Assembly (NCBI GenBank): GCA_024178355.1
Contig: JAMZNZ010000003.1
Span: 1-64,000 of the forward strand
Length of the DNA stretch: 64,000 nucleotides
Source of the DNA: Maricaulaceae bacterium EIL42A08
GTDB lineage: Bacteria; Pseudomonadota; Alphaproteobacteria; Caulobacterales; Maricaulaceae
Direction: 5' to 3'
Position 1 is the first letter of the stretch, and the number at the start of each line of letters is the position of its first letter. Positions 25,417-40,400 of this stretch are shown one piece after another. A program made the position numbers and the translations under genes. The notes beneath the pieces are model-generated. The model had not been told where the DNA came from and ran no database searches. It saw only the letters and a list, made by a program, of their open reading frames with translations.

Positions 25417-28400
25417 GGCCCCGAAATCCGTGTCGATTGACAGGCTTTGGGCGGCCCGCCGTTTCGAGAGCGCGGAACATAGTCACGAGAACTGACCTGA
25501 TCAAGCGTCAAGTCAGCTCTTGTGCACATGGCCCGTATTAGTCGTCGTCCTCGTCATCGCCGATGGAGACATCGCCCAGATCGTCGTCGTCATCATCGTC
25601 GAGCAAAAGGCCATCATCATCATCGTCGTCGTCGAGGTCGGACTCACCGTCGGAGAAGCCATCAAGGTCGTCGTCATCGGTCGGCGCAGCTTTCTTCGCC
25701 TTCGGCGCGGTGTCGTCGTCCTCGCCCATGTCCAGCGGTACTTCGTCGAGTTCGGGGGTATCCACGTCCTCGTCTTCGTCCTCATCGTCCTTGGACTCTT
25801 CGGCCTCGTTGTCCGTCTCCTCCTTGTCCTCAGCGTCGTCTTTCGACGGCTTGGTCGGAGTCTTGGCGACCACTTCCTCAAAGAAGGAGAGCGGGTATTC
25901 CATACCGGTGTAAGGAGACACGATCGGATCTTTATTCAGATCGTAGAATTTCTTCCCGGTTTCCGGGCAGACGCGCTTTACGCCAAGGTCGGCTTTAGGC
26001 ATTGCGGGACGTCCTCGTGAAATAAGACGGTTTAACTTGAAGCGGTGGGGCAGTTGCCACGTTCTCCGCGCGCTGTCAAAACCGTATTTCGTTTATTCGC
26101 CCAATCAAGCTTTTCGGAACTCCAATGAACGCTGACGTCGCGGCCTCCACAGAACGCCCCCACGGCCCCAGAACGGCAAGCTTTTCAAAAGGCTTGTCCG
26201 GCAGCTTGCGTGCGGCTGCGGACAAGTCGATTTCCCACCGCTCACTGATTTTTTCTGCAATGGCCGAAGGCACCAGCCTGATCACCGGCCTGCTGGAAAG
26301 TGACGATGTACTGGCCACGGCCCGGGCGGTGGCTCAGCTCGGCGCACGTGTTGAAAAGCTTGGCGATGGTCGCTGGCAGGTGACGGGTGCCCCGTGGCGC
26401 AGCCCGGCGGCACCGCTTGATCTGGGCAATTCAGGCACCGGCGTGCGCCTGTTGATGGGGGCGGCGGCGCGCTTTGATCTTGAGGCGGTATTTACCGGCG
26501 ATGAGAGCCTGTCTTCACGCCCTATGGCGCGCGTCCTCGACCCGCTGGCTGATATGGGCGTGCGCAGTGAGGCGGCTGAAGGCGGGCGTCTACCGACCAC
26601 TGTCTTTGGTCGCTCTGACATAAAGCCCATCGATTACACGCCGCCGGTGGCATCCGCCCAGGTTAAAAGCGCGATCCTTCTGGCGGGTTTGGGCTCGGAC
26701 GGTGAAACCATCGTGCGGGAGCCGCGCCTGACCCGCGCGCATACCGAAACCATGGGACCGCTCTACGGCGCTGATTTCACGGTTGAGCGTGACGGCCCAA
26801 GCGCGGTGATCATGGTGCGTGGCGGCAGGACGCTGAAGGCCCATGATCTTGAAGTGCCCGGCGACCCCAGCTCGGCGGCCTTCCTGGTGGCCGCTGCGCT
26901 ACTGACCCCCGGCAGTGACGTGACGATCACTGGGGTGATGACCAATCCGGCCCGCTTTGGCCTTTATGAGACGCTGCAGGACATGGGTGCCGACATTACG
27001 CTGACACCCGCTGGCACACGCGCCGGCGAGGCGTTGGTCGACATTCATGTGCGATCCAGCACGCTGAAAGGTGTTGAGGTGCCCGCTGAGCGCGCGCCGT
27101 CCATGATTGACGAATACCCCATCCTGTCGGTGCTGGCTGCCAATGCTGAAGGGCGTACCACCATGCTGGGCCTGGAGGAGCTGCGCGCGAAGGAAAGCGA
27201 CCGCCTGTCGGCGTCAGCAAAGCTGCTTGAAGTCAATGGCGTTAAGCTGGAGCTCGGCGATGACTATCTGATCGTTGAGGGTTGCGGTGCGGGTGGCGTG
27301 CCCGGCGGCGGAATGGTGCAAACCTTCCACGATCATCGCCTCGCCATGAGCGGGCTTGTCATGGGCCTTGCCTCCAGAGGGCCGGTCACCGTCGATGATG
27401 TCGCCATGATCGCGACCAGCTATCCGACCTTCTTTGATGATGTGGCGGCCCTGGGCGGGGTGATCTCCTGACCCCTTTGAACTGACTCCCAAATTACAGC
27501 CCTGCCTTGCCCTTTAGGGCCTGATGGAGTAGGTACGCGCACGGTTTTGCTGAGGCGTGCCTGTCACGCCAACGCCAGACCGTTTCGCCGGACGCGCTTT
27601 TCCTGAAGCGCAACTGGTCTCATCCGTTTTTCGTTCCACTGGACAAACCCCGGGGCTCTGAAGCGGATTTGGCTATTGGCTTCAGGGTTTAAGGGGCGTT
27701 CACCTGTAACCGTTATCCGGCTGCTCGCAGCAGCTTTCAGGATCATTCGCTGCTCGCAAGCGGCAAGTCCGCCGGGCATAACCGGCCGGCCGGAAACGAT
27801 TTCATCTCCTCGGAGCCACTCTAACTCATGACTGAAACCTCAACCCCGACCACTGACGATTTCGCCCAGATGCTCGAAGCCAGCATGGCTGGCCGCGACA
27901 TGATGGAAGGCGCTGTCGTCAAAGGCACCGTCACTGCCGTTGAAAATGATGCCGTTGTTATTGACGTTGGTCTGAAGACCGAAGGCCGTATCTCGCTTCG
28001 CGAATTTACCGGCCCGGGCTCGACCGCACCCGTCGCAGGTGACGAAGTCGAGGTCTATCTGGAGCGCATCGAAAACGCGCTCGGCGAAGCCGTTCTGTCG
28101 CGCGACAAGGCGCGCCGCGAAGAAGCCTGGGATCGCCTGGAAAAGCAATTCGAAGGCAAGGAGCCGGTCAACGGCGCCATCGTGGGTCGCGTCAAAGGCG
28201 GCTTCACCGTGGATCTGGGTGGTGCGTCCGCCTTCCTGCCAGGTTCACAGGTCGACATTCGCCCTGTGCGCGATGTCACCCCGCTGATGAACAAGGAACA
28301 GCCGTTCGCGATCCTGAAAATGGACCGTCCGCGCGGCAATATCGTCGTATCCCGCCGCGCCGTGCTTGAGGAGAGCCGTGCCGAACAGCGTGCAGAACTC

Positions 28401-31400
28401 GTCGGCCAGCTGGCTGAGGGCGAAGTTCGCGAAGGCGTCGTGAAGAACATCACCGATTACGGTGCGTTTGTGGATCTGGGCGGTATCGACGGCCTGCTGC
28501 ACGTCACCGACATGAGCTGGAGCCGCGTGGGTCACCCGAGCGAAGTGGTCGAAGTTGGCCAGACCGTTCAGGTCCAGATCGTCAAGATCAACAAGGACAC
28601 CCAGCGTATCTCGCTTGGCATGAAGCAGCTGCAGTCCGATCCGTGGGACGGCGTTGGCGTCAAGTATCCGGTGGGCGCAACCTTCACCGGCCGCGTGACC
28701 AACATTGCCGAATACGGGGCCTTTGTTGAGCTGGAAGCTGGCGTTGAAGGCCTGGTCCACGTCTCGGAAATGAGCTGGACCAAGAAGAATGTCCACCCGG
28801 GCAAGATCGTGTCGACCTCTCAGGAAGTCGAAGTCATGGTCCTCGACGTGGATCCGGAAAAGCGCCGCGTTTCGCTTGGCATCAAGCAGACCCAGCGCAA
28901 TCCGTGGGAGCTGTTTGCTGAAGCTCACCCGGTCGGCTCTGAAGTCGAAGGTGAAGTTAAGAACATCACCGAATTCGGCCTGTTCATCGGCGTTGATGAA
29001 GACATCGACGGTATGGTGCACCTGTCCGACCTCGACTGGGATCGTTCCGGCGAAGACGCCATCCAGGACTTCAAGAAGGGCGACGTTGTTCGCGCCAAGG
29101 TCCTTGATGTGGATGTCGAGAAGGAGCGCGTCTCCCTCGGCGTCAAGCAGCTGGGCGGCGACCCGATGGACGAAGGTGGCATCAAGCGCGGCGAGACCGT
29201 GACCTGCACCGTCACCGAAGTGACCTCCGGCGGCGTCGAAGTCTCCCTCGGCCCGGACGATCTGGTCAAAGCCTTCATCCGCAAGTCCGACCTTTCGCGC
29301 GATCGCGCCGAGCAGCGTCCGGAGCGTTTTGCGGTTGGCGACAAGGTCGACGCACGCGTCACCAATATCGACAAGGGCTCGCGCCGCATCTCGGTGTCCA
29401 TCAAGGCACTGGAAGTGGCTGAAGAGAAAGAAGCCGTCGAACAGTATGGCTCGTCTGACTCCGGTGCATCGCTGGGTGATATCCTCGGCGCGGCTCTGAA
29501 GGACAACGACTCTGACAAGGAATAAGGCTTTCGGCCTTACAGCCGATTGACGAATTCTGACACTGAATGTCCCCCGGAGCGTTTGCTTCGGGGGATTTTC
29601 TTTATCAAACGGGCGTTTCTGGCGTTGACGTTGCTGTCAGAGGGTCCCAAACTCATGGAAATTAACTTTTCAGGGTGCGGACATGATCAAATCAGAACTC
29701 ATCGAGAAACTGGCTGAAGACCACCCCCACCTCTACCAGAAGGATCTGGAGTGGGTGGTGAACTGTGTTCTGGAAGAGATCACCCAGGCGCTGGAGCGCG
29801 GCGACCGGGTGGAGCTTCGCGGCTTCGGGGCCTTCTCGGTGCGCAATCGCCCACCCCGCCAGGGCCGCAACCCGCGCACCGGTGAAGCGGTGGCCGTGAA
29901 GGAAAAGCACGTGCCCTTCTTTAAAACTGGCAAGGAATTGCGCGAACGCGTCGACGGCAAGGGGTAGGCCGCAACGTCGCCTGACTATCCAGCCTGCCCG
30001 CTTTCTTTGAGTTTATTGTGACGCGTGCCCGCGCCTTTCTGTTTATCGGCGGCGGCCTTCTGGCGCTTTATTATCTTGCCGAGGCCGTTTTCGAGTATGG
30101 GCAGGTGCCTGTCCTGACCCGGCATCAACCCGCTTTGATCCTGCGTTATGACGTCCGGCAGGCCGATCAGCTTGTTAGCGATATGCCCAGCCTGTCTGGC
30201 GTTGTCCGCTCTGACCTGACTGTAGTCCGCCATAGCGCTGGAATTGATCCGACCATCCAGGGCGCAATCTACTATTCCGACTTCTTGTTGATGTGGACAC
30301 TTGAACCACGCCTTGAGGGATTTACCACTCGCGTGCGCCCTTTCCGGGCGCGCTGGAGTTCAGAGCCCGACCCTGAGGCCATCGATGCAGCCATGATTGC
30401 GCTGGGGCAGCATGTCGAGCAGACGGCCGGAACGCGGGCGATCTTCCTGTCCGTTGAAGAGCTGCGCGCATCCTGACCCAGCGTCGCGGGTAACCTAACC
30501 TCTTTCCCGTTCCTTAACGCCTGACAGCGACACTGCCTCCTCGGTCAATCTGGCGGAAGACAACGCGTGTTCAAAGCACCAGCCATAGCCTATGCCCAGC
30601 CTTATGCCGCGATCGGGGCAAGCCCGAGCGCCCAGGCAGGTGAGCGTGCGCGCGCCTTGACCGGCACCAATCCGCAAGGCTCGGAAAGCCTCACCCGCTC
30701 CGACAGGGTCGACCTGTCGAGCGCTGCGCGCTCTGCGACCGGCGAAGACCTCACCGAAGAGCAGCAAAAGCAGGTGGATGAGCTTAAAAAGCGCGATGCC
30801 GAAGTGCGTCGCCATGAAGAGGCACACCAGCGGGTCGGTGGTCAGTATGCCAGCGCGCCCTCCTATGAGTTCCAGCAAGGCCCGGACGGCAAGAATTACG
30901 CGGTTGGTGGCTCGGTCCAGATTGATACCGCCCCGGTAGAGGGTGATCCCGACGCCACCATCGCCAAGATGGAAATCGTCAAACGCGCCGCGCTCGCCCC
31001 AGCTGAACCGTCCAGTCAGGATCGCGCTGTTGCTGCGCAAGCTGATGCCACCGCCCAGGCCGCCCGTCAGGAAAAGGTGGAGATGGAGCGTGAAGCCACA
31101 GAGGCCGCCGCCCGCGGTGAGCCTTCGCCCGATGCCACAGGCTTTGGCACCGCGTCCGCCACCAGTGCAGCGCCGTCCATGACGCTCGGCGGCTATGGTC
31201 CCGCAGGCACAAGCGATGTGGGCGGCTTGCTGGAGCTGTTTGCTTAGAACCCTCAGTCCATCAGATTAGTGATCGCGCGCCTGGCGGTATCGATCACGCG
31301 CCGGTCGTGCCAGTAGAGCTCATGGGACAGGGGCGTTGCAGCGGCCAGCCGTCTCATACCGAAGCCGAACCCCTCGCCCAGCTCCCACTTGCGGTCTTTC

Positions 31401-34400
31401 GGTTCAATTTCTTTGGCCGGGTCTCGGGTAAAGTCATTGAACGGCGGATCGGTTCGAAACGCCTCGGCATCAGGGTGGCGATGATTGAACCAGGCTTTGT
31501 ATTCGCTCTCGATCGCATAGCCGAGCACATCATCAGGATCATAGATCGACTCCCACATCTGCTCGCCGCCCCAGTCGGCCTTGGCAACGCGCAGCGGGAT
31601 TTTCCACTCCGGGCGCACACCCATGCTTAAGAGCGGGATGTTGCAGCCGGCAAAGACGACTGAGGCCAGCGTCTCAAGCCGACAGAAGGGCGAGACGTCT
31701 CCCGTTTCATTGACGCGTTCCGGGCGGCACTGGGCATCCCAGGCATAGTTTGAAATCACGTGGCAGCCCATGGAGTGGGCGAAGACCACGACAGGCACCG
31801 TCATGGGATCGATCCCGTCTGCGGTTAGCGCGTCCTCGACCCGTTTCAGATAGCGATAGATATCCAGCTGGGTGTCAGAATAGGTGGTGCCGGGATAAAA
31901 GCCGTTCTTGCGTTCGCGGAACTGGTAGGCGGCCGCATCGCCCATGCCTGACACCATGACCTCAAACGCCTTGCCCCAGAGTGCGTGGGTGTGGCGCCGG
32001 CTCTGGATTTCCAGCTGACGGATCTCCAGCTTTTCCTGCGCCCACAGCACTGGCTGCCACAAAACCTTGCCGGTGAGCGAGGCAGTAATGGCGTCATCGT
32101 TGAGGCGCGGCAGGGTCTGCATCTCGATAGAGTCGCTCAGCGCCGTGTACAGGTCGTAATCGAAATCGTCCTTGTTGAACTGTCCATCGCGCGCGGGGGA
32201 GAAATACGTCCCGATGCCGTGCAGCATCAGGCATAATACCGGTTGGCTCATACCTGCCTCCTTTAAGCGCGATTACGGTATCACCAAAGGGTGTGTTGCC
32301 AAGCGGTTTCGGGGCCTGCGGGTATGCCCGCCTTTATTGCTTGGCGATCGCAAGGCGCTGGACTACATCAGCGGCCATGACCCGGACCCTGATCAAGATT
32401 TGCGGCATGAATGACGCGCCTTCGGTGGATGCAGCCGTGGCGGCGGGCGCAGATTATCTCGGCTTCATCATCTTTCCCAAAAGCCCGCGCCATGTCAGCC
32501 CGGTTGAGGCTGGGCGGCTCGCGGCGCGCAAGGGCGATGCAAAGTCGGTCGCGGTGCTGGTGGACCCGACCGAGCCGCAACTGGGTGCGGTGGTGCGTGA
32601 CATGCGCCCGGACATTATCCAGCTGCATGGCGGGGAAAGCCCGGCGCGCTGCCTTGATGCCCATCACTATGCCGAGCACGGCGTGTGGAAGGCGATGGGC
32701 GTTTCAACAGCGGACGATCTTGCTGCCGCTGACCCCTATCGCGGCTATGTCGACGGCTTTGTATTTGACGCCAAGCCGCCCAAAGATGCCGACCGGCCCG
32801 GTGGTCTGGGCGAAGCCTGGGACTATGGCCTGCTGGATGGATTTGAGGCCGGCGCACCGTGGATGCTGGCTGGCGGCCTGACCCCTGAAACCGTGGCCGA
32901 AGCGATCCGCCAGTCTGGTGCCGAGGGCGTGGACGTCGTCTCCGGCGTTGAATCGGCCCCCGGCGTTAAGGATATCGAGAAAATCAGAGCCTTTATCGCT
33001 GCAGTTCAGAGCGCATAAGGGTTGCGTCTGCTACTGTTGAACGCTTGTCTACACCCCACCCTGACCCTCCCCTCAAGGGGAGGGAATGCTATTTACGTGT
33101 TTCGTGATAATCCGACAGGTTCGGAGCGATAAAGCGGGTGCCACCGGCGCTCCCTCTCCTCGAGGGGAGGGTTGGGGTGGGGTGGAACCCAACAGGACGA
33201 AATGACATGACCCAGCCGAACGCCTTTTCCCAGTTTCCAGATGTCGCCGGTCGCTTCGGTGAGTTTGGCGGCCGCTATGTGGCGGAAACCCTGATGCCGA
33301 ACATCCTCGCGCTCGAGGAGGCTTATGCGCGCTATAAGGATGATCCGGATTTTGTCGCCGAGTTTGACTTGTTCAGCCGCGACTTTGTGGGCCGCCCCAG
33401 CCCGCTCTACTTTGCAGAGCGCCTGACCGAGGAGTTTGGCGGCGCGGATATCTGGTTCAAACGTGACGAGCTGAACCACACCGGCGCGCATAAGATCAAT
33501 AACTGCCTGGGCCAGGTCCTGCTGGCCAAGCGCATGGGCAAGACCCGCATCATTGCTGAAACCGGCGCAGGCCAGCACGGGGTGGCAACCGCTACAGTCG
33601 CGGCGCGCTTTGGTATCCCGTGCGAGGTTTTCATGGGCGCGACCGATGTGGAGCGTCAGGCCCCGAACGTGTTCCGCATGAAGCTGCTAGGCGCGAAGGT
33701 CCACGCGGTGACCAGCGGTCGTGGCACGCTGAAAGACGCCATGAATGAGGCGCTGCGCGACTGGGTGACCTATCCAGATGAGACCTTCTATGTGATCGGC
33801 ACGGTGGCCGGCCCACATCCCTATCCGATGATGGTGCGCGATTTTCAAAGCGTCATTGGCCGCGAGGCGCGCGAGCAGATGCTGGAACGTACGGGCAAGC
33901 TGCCCGACGTGGCGGTGGCCTGTATCGGCGGTGGCTCAAACGCCATGGGCCTGTTCCATCCCTTCCTGGAAGACGAGAGCGTTCGCCTGGTTGGCGTGGA
34001 GGCCGCCGGCAAAGGCCTTGATGGTCCTGATCACGCGGCAAGCCTGAATGGTGGCAAGCCGGGCATTCTGCATGGAAACAAGACCTATCTGTTACAGGAC
34101 GAGGATGGTCAGATCACCGAAGGTCACTCCATCTCCGCCGGCCTTGATTACCCCGGCATCGGGCCCGAGCATGCCTTCCTGCACGATATGGGGCGCGCTG
34201 AATACCGCTCGGCCACGGACGCAGAGGCGCTGGAGATGTTCCAGCTCTGCTCCAAGCTGGAAGGCATTATCCCGGCGCTGGAACCGGCCCACGCGCTGGC
34301 GCGCGTTCGCGATCTGGCAATCGAGCTCGGCAAGGGCGGCACCATCCTGATGAATATGTGCGGCCGCGGCGACAAGGACGTCTTCTCAGTCGCCAAGGCG

Positions 34401-37400
34401 CTGGGGGTGGAGCTTTAAGAAAACTCCTTTCGTCATCCCGGACTTGATCCGGGACCCAGCAGCGCTTGCGAGAAGACTGGGTCCTGAATCAAGTTCAGGA
34501 TGACGCAGCAGATAAAAATATTTGCCGGCTCGAATAACTCTATTGAGACAGAAATACCCATGACCCGACTAACCCCCACCTTCGACCGCCTAAAATCTCA
34601 AGGCAAAGCCGGTTTTGTCGCCTATGTGATGGCGGGCGATCCGGATGCTGGCACTACGCTTGAAGCGCTGAAGGGCCTGGCGGATGCTGGCGCGGACGTG
34701 ATCGAGCTGGGCGTGCCGTTCACCGATCCCATGGCCGATGGCCCGACCATTCAGCGCGCCGCGATCCGGGCGCTCGATGGCGGCATGACGATGAAGGGCG
34801 TACTGGAGCTGGTGCGCCAGTTTCGCCAGACCCATGCTGATACGCCCATCGTTTTGATGGGCTATGCCAATCCCTTCCACGCTTTTGGTTATGCAGAAGC
34901 GGCTGCTGCCATGGCCGAGGCCGGGGCTGATGGTCTGATCTGTGTGGATATCCCACCGGAAGAAGACACCGAGCTGCGTGGGGCGCTGGAAAGCCATGGA
35001 CTGAGCTTTGTGCGCCTGGCGGCCCCCACCACGTCGGACGACCGCCTGCCGCAAGTGGTGAACCACGCGTCCGGTTTCGTGTATTATGTCTCCACGACCG
35101 GCGTGACCGGCGCGAAGTCTGGCCAGACGGCGGACATCGAAACGGCAGTGGCGCGCGTGCGCAAGGCGTCGGGCTTGCCGGTTGCGGTGGGCTTTGGCGT
35201 GAAAACTGCAGAGCGGGCCGCAGAGATCGCACGGGTCGCCGATGCGGTCGTTGTGGGTTCGGCTATAGTGGACGCGCTGGACAAAGATGGGGTAGAAGCC
35301 GCGGTCTCGCTGTGCGGCGAGCTGGCGAACGCCACCCACACCGCGCGCGAACATAAATAAACGACGAGGCATTTTATGAGCTGGCTTCAAAGACTGACCC
35401 CGCCTGGTGTGCAGCGCATGTTTGAAAAGCGCGATACGCCGGAAAATCTGTGGGTCAAATGCCCGGTGTCCGGCGAGATGGTCTTCAACAAGGACCTTGA
35501 GGCTGGCTACCATGTGACGCCTGCGGGCCATCACATGCGCATCGGGCCGGAGCTTCGCTTCAAATACCTCTTCGATTCCAGCTGGACCACGACTGAAATC
35601 CCCGAAGTCGCCAAGGACCCGCTGAAGTTCAAGGACGACAAGCCCTACACATCGCGTCTGGCTGCGGCCCGCAAGAAGACCAATCGCGAAGACGCGATGG
35701 CGATTGCCCATGGCGCGATCAAGGGCATCGATACCACTGTTATCGTCCAGGACTTCTCCTTCATGGGCGGCTCGCTGGGCATGGGTGCGGGCGAAGCCTT
35801 CATCAAGGCCTGTGACGTGGCACTGGAAAAGCGTACGCCTCTGGTGGCCTTCACCGCAGCCGGTGGTGCCCGCATGCAGGAAGGTGCCCTGTCGCTGATG
35901 CAGATGCCGCGCACGACGCTGGGCATCCAGCTCCTGAAAGACGCAGGTCTTCCATACATTGTGGTGCTGTGTGACCCGACCACCGGCGGTGTGACGGCGA
36001 GCTATGCCATGCTGGGCGATGTGCATCTGGCTGAGCCGGGAGCGCTCATTGGCTTTGCCGGTCCGCGCGTGATCGAACAGACCATTCGTGAGAAACTGCC
36101 TGAAGGCTTCCAGCGCTCTGAATACCTGCTGGAAAAAGGCATGGTCGACAAGGTCGTCCACCGCAAGGACCTGCCCGAAACGCTGGGCAATCTGATGCGC
36201 GTGATGATGAAGCGCCCTGCGCCGGGCACGAATGCGCCAGCGAAAGCTGAACCCGCTGAAGGCTGAGGCCGCACGGGCCTGCTTTAGATAACACCTATCC
36301 CGGCCAAGCGGAGCGCAGAGCCGGGATCTCACAGGTGCGCTTTGCTCTGATGACAGAATTGCCATCGGTTGATCCCGGATCGCTGCGCGTCCGGGACAGG
36401 GCGTCAGGGTAGTCGCCCTGCCGACCTTGCTTTGAGATCGTTCGCGCCCGGCGTACAACCCACTCCATGACTGCCCCTGAAACCATCGATAGCGCTTTAA
36501 AGCGTCTGGCTCAGCTGCACCCGAAGTCCATCGACCTGTCGCTGGCCCGGATTGAGGCGTTGCTGGACAAGCTGGGGCGGCCTCAGGACCGCTTGCCGCC
36601 CACCATTCATCTGGCCGGAACAAACGGAAAAGGCTCCACCGCCGCCTTCCTGCGTGCGATCGCGGAGGCCGCTGGCGAACGGGTGCATGTCTACACCTCG
36701 CCGCATCTGGTGCATTTTAATGAGCGGATTGTGCTGGCCGGTGAGGTCGTCGATGACGCGCGACTGAAGGCGGCCTTTGATCGGGTGGAGGCGACCAATG
36801 GCGATGCGCCCATCTCCTTCTTTGAGGCCACCACGGCTGCCGCCTTCTTGCTGTTTGCAGAAAATCCTGCGGAGCGCCTGATCCTGGAGACCGGGCTCGG
36901 CGGGCGGCTGGATGCCACGAATGTGCTGGATGCGCCGCAATGCACGGTCATCACGCCGGTCAGCCTCGATCATCAGGGCTTTCTTGGTGACACGGTGAAA
37001 CAGATTGCGGGCGAAAAGGCGGGCATCATCAAGCCGGGTGCACCGCTGGTACTGGCACCCCAGAGGCCAGAAGCGCGCAGCGTGATTGATGCGGTGGCGA
37101 TGCAGATTGGTGCTCCGGTGCTAGCCTGGGGCGAGCAGTTCCGCGCCTATCCCGAACACGGCCGCCTGACCTATGAGGAAGACGAGCTGTTGTGGGACTT
37201 GCCAGCGCCAGCGCTGCTGGGTCCGCACCAGATCGTCAATGCAGGTGTGGCCATCGCAGCGGCCCGGCTGTGCGGTTATGGCCATGACGCGGTGCGTGAG
37301 GGATTAAAGCGCGCCCGTTGGCCCGCACGCATGCAGCGTCTGAAGACCGGCTCGCTCGCTTATATCGCCAACGCAAAGGGGGCCGAGTTGTGGCTGGATG

Positions 37401-40400
37401 GCGGGCATAACGCAGGCGCCGGTGAAGTGCTGGCTTCAGGTCTGGGGCAGATGGCCGGAGCCGGGGACCGCCCCCTCGTACTGATCAGCGCCTTTTCAGC
37501 CAACAAGGACGCGGTGGCCTACTTCCAGTATTTCACTGGGCTGGCCAGTCGCGTCATCGCGATCACCTTTGCCGCGGGACGCGAAGGCTCACAGACCGCT
37601 CAGGCGGTGGCTGAGGCTGCCCGACGCGCCGAGATCCCGGCACAAACCTCTGCGGGTCTCACCGAAGCGTTGCATGACGCGCTGGAGGATTATGACCAGC
37701 CGCGCATCGTTATCTGTGGCTCGCTCTATCTTGCCGGGGAAGCCCTGGCGCTCGATGACGGTGCTCAGGTTCAGTCGACGCCGGGCTAGACCCGTGCCAC
37801 CAGCCCGCTGACGCCCTTCTCCACAAGGTCGAGCACGGCTTCAAAATCGGCTTCATCCCCATAATAGGGGTCGGGCACATCGCGCCCAGCCATCCCCACC
37901 GACCAGTCCATGAGCCGCGTGATGGAGCGTTCGGGAGCGCGGATCGCGGCGCGCCGGGACATCAGCCAGCGCTGATGGCCTGAATCCATAGCGATTATGT
38001 AGTCAAAGCGGTGAAAGTCCTCGTCCTCCACCGCGCGGGCGGTCTGGTCGGCCAGGTCATAGCCGCGCGCCTGCCCGATCTTGATGGAGCGTGGATCCGG
38101 ACGCTCGCCCACATGCCAGTCACCGGTTCCTGCGCTTTCAACATGAAGGGCCTTGCCACTTTCTTCTGCTTTTGCGCGCGCAACCGCTTCTGCCAGCGTG
38201 GAGCGGCAGATATTCCCGGTGCAGACAAAAAGAATGCTGACGTGGCGAGGGCTCATGGCAGGTCTCCGTTGGACGAAGACGCTGCCACGGCTGTCTGGCT
38301 TTGGCAAAGCCCTGTGTGAGTGCGGTGGTGAACGCCGCGTTAGCGTTGGGCGATCGCCGGTTGTGCTTCGAACTGATCGGCGATTTTCAGGTCGCGCGCC
38401 CAGCGCAGCTTTTCAAAGATCAGGATGGCGGTGCCGTTATAGTCTACCAGCCGGTTGATCAGCCCGCGTCGCGGCAGGTGCAGCGCGCTGGCGGGCTCAT
38501 CGTGGTGGTGGTCATGAAAGGCCTCACCTCCAGTCAGCATCGCCAGAACATAGTCCGCCCACAAAGGCGTTTTAAGATGCCCAAACACATTCACGCCAAG
38601 GATGGTGGCGTGGAACTGGACGCCACGGGCAATCACCGCCGACGCGTGAAGCATCAGGGTCAGGATCAGCGAGCCGCCGGTTAGCGCCACGATGGCGTAG
38701 ATCAGGGCGGGCAGGACCAGATGCACCAGCAAGGTCGCGGTGTTGTAGTGGCGGTCAAAGATTGTCACGGTCTTGCTGTCACGCAGCCACAGGGCCAGCG
38801 GACGCTGCATGTCGTTCTCATCGCGGAATAAAAGCCAGCCCATCCAGGCCCATAGCTTGCCTTCGGCCGGGTTGTGCGGATCACCCGCCTTGTCGGACAG
38901 GCGGTGGTGCTGGGAGTGGTAATTGACCCAGTCTTTCAGCTTGCCCTGCATGGCGATCACGCAATTGAGCGCCGTGATCACCTTGGCCGGGCCCCAAAGC
39001 TCTCCGGCTTTGTGGTGCCAGATGCGATGCAGAACCCCGATGCCCAGATTGCATATGACCAGCGTCACTGCCCCGGCGAACAGGGCGACCAGCGCGTACC
39101 ACCAATGGATGGTGAGGCTTTCCAGCGCCAGGCCCAAAATGACGGCGAGGGTTAGACCAATCACGCCAAGGGCAGGATAGAGGATGGCGGCGAACACGCT
39201 GGGCCAGTCCAGAGTAGACCAGCGTTTCGGTATGGCGATAGACCGCGGCAGCGGCTGTCGTTTCATGAATGTGTCTCTCGTTCGTATTCAAATCGGCGAA
39301 TGCTGACCCTTGCGGTCAGCAGGCAAGCCCCCAACACGATACGAGCCTGCCATGCGCTGCAGTGATACGCCAATCGCAAAACGCCGCAGGTGCGCTCATA
39401 GTGGCGCGATGCTCGACGATCCTGACAAGCTGCGCTATTGCGTCAGGGCGAAAAGCAAAGCGCAGTTAACGCGCTCCAGCCAGATGAGCCTTTGGACAGG
39501 GAGATGACCATGGCCGATAGCGAATTTCCGACCGGCACTTTGATGAAGGGCAAGCGTGGCCTCGTCATGGGCGTGGCCAACAAGAACTCGATCGCCTGGG
39601 GTATTGCCCAGCAACTGCATGCCCAGGGCGCAGAGCTGGCCTTCTCCTATCAGGATGAAGCGCTGGAAAAGCGCGTCCGCCCGCTGGTGGAAAGCCTCGG
39701 CAATGAGCCCTTCATGGTTACCGCTGATGTGACCAATGATGAGAGCATGGATGCCTGCTTTGCTGCGCTGAAGGAAAAGTGGGGCCAGCTGGACTTCCTG
39801 GTGCACGCCATTGCCTTTGCCGGCAAGGACGAGCTGGTCGGCAGCTTTACCCATAACACCTCGCGCCTGGGCTTCCAGCGCGCGATGGATATTTCCGCCT
39901 TTTCCTTTGTCGATGCGGCGCGCCGGGCCAGCGAAATGATGCCGTCGAAAGAAGATGGTGGCGGTGCCATGGTGTCCCTGACCTATCTGGGCTCTGAGCG
40001 GGTTGTTCCGAACTACAATGTCATGGGCGTCGCCAAGGCCGCGCTTGAAGCTTCCACCCGCTATATCGCCCGCGATCTGGGCCCGCAGGGTATTCGCGTG
40101 AACGCCATCTCCGCGGGTCCCATGCGCACGCTCGCCATGGCCGGTATCTCTGGTGGTCGCACTCTGATGAAGACCGGCAAGGACTGGTCGATGCTTAAAG
40201 AAGACACCACGATGGAGGGTGTGGCGGGCTCGGCCCTTTACCTCCTGTCAGATCTGGGCAAGTCCTGCACCGGTGAAGTTCTCCACGTGGACGCCGGTTT
40301 CCACGCTGTGGGTGTGCCGGACATCGAAGAGTAGGGCCGCTTTACAGTGTCATGGCCCGGCTCGTCCGGGCCACCCATTCCGTTCGGATTCAGCCAGCTT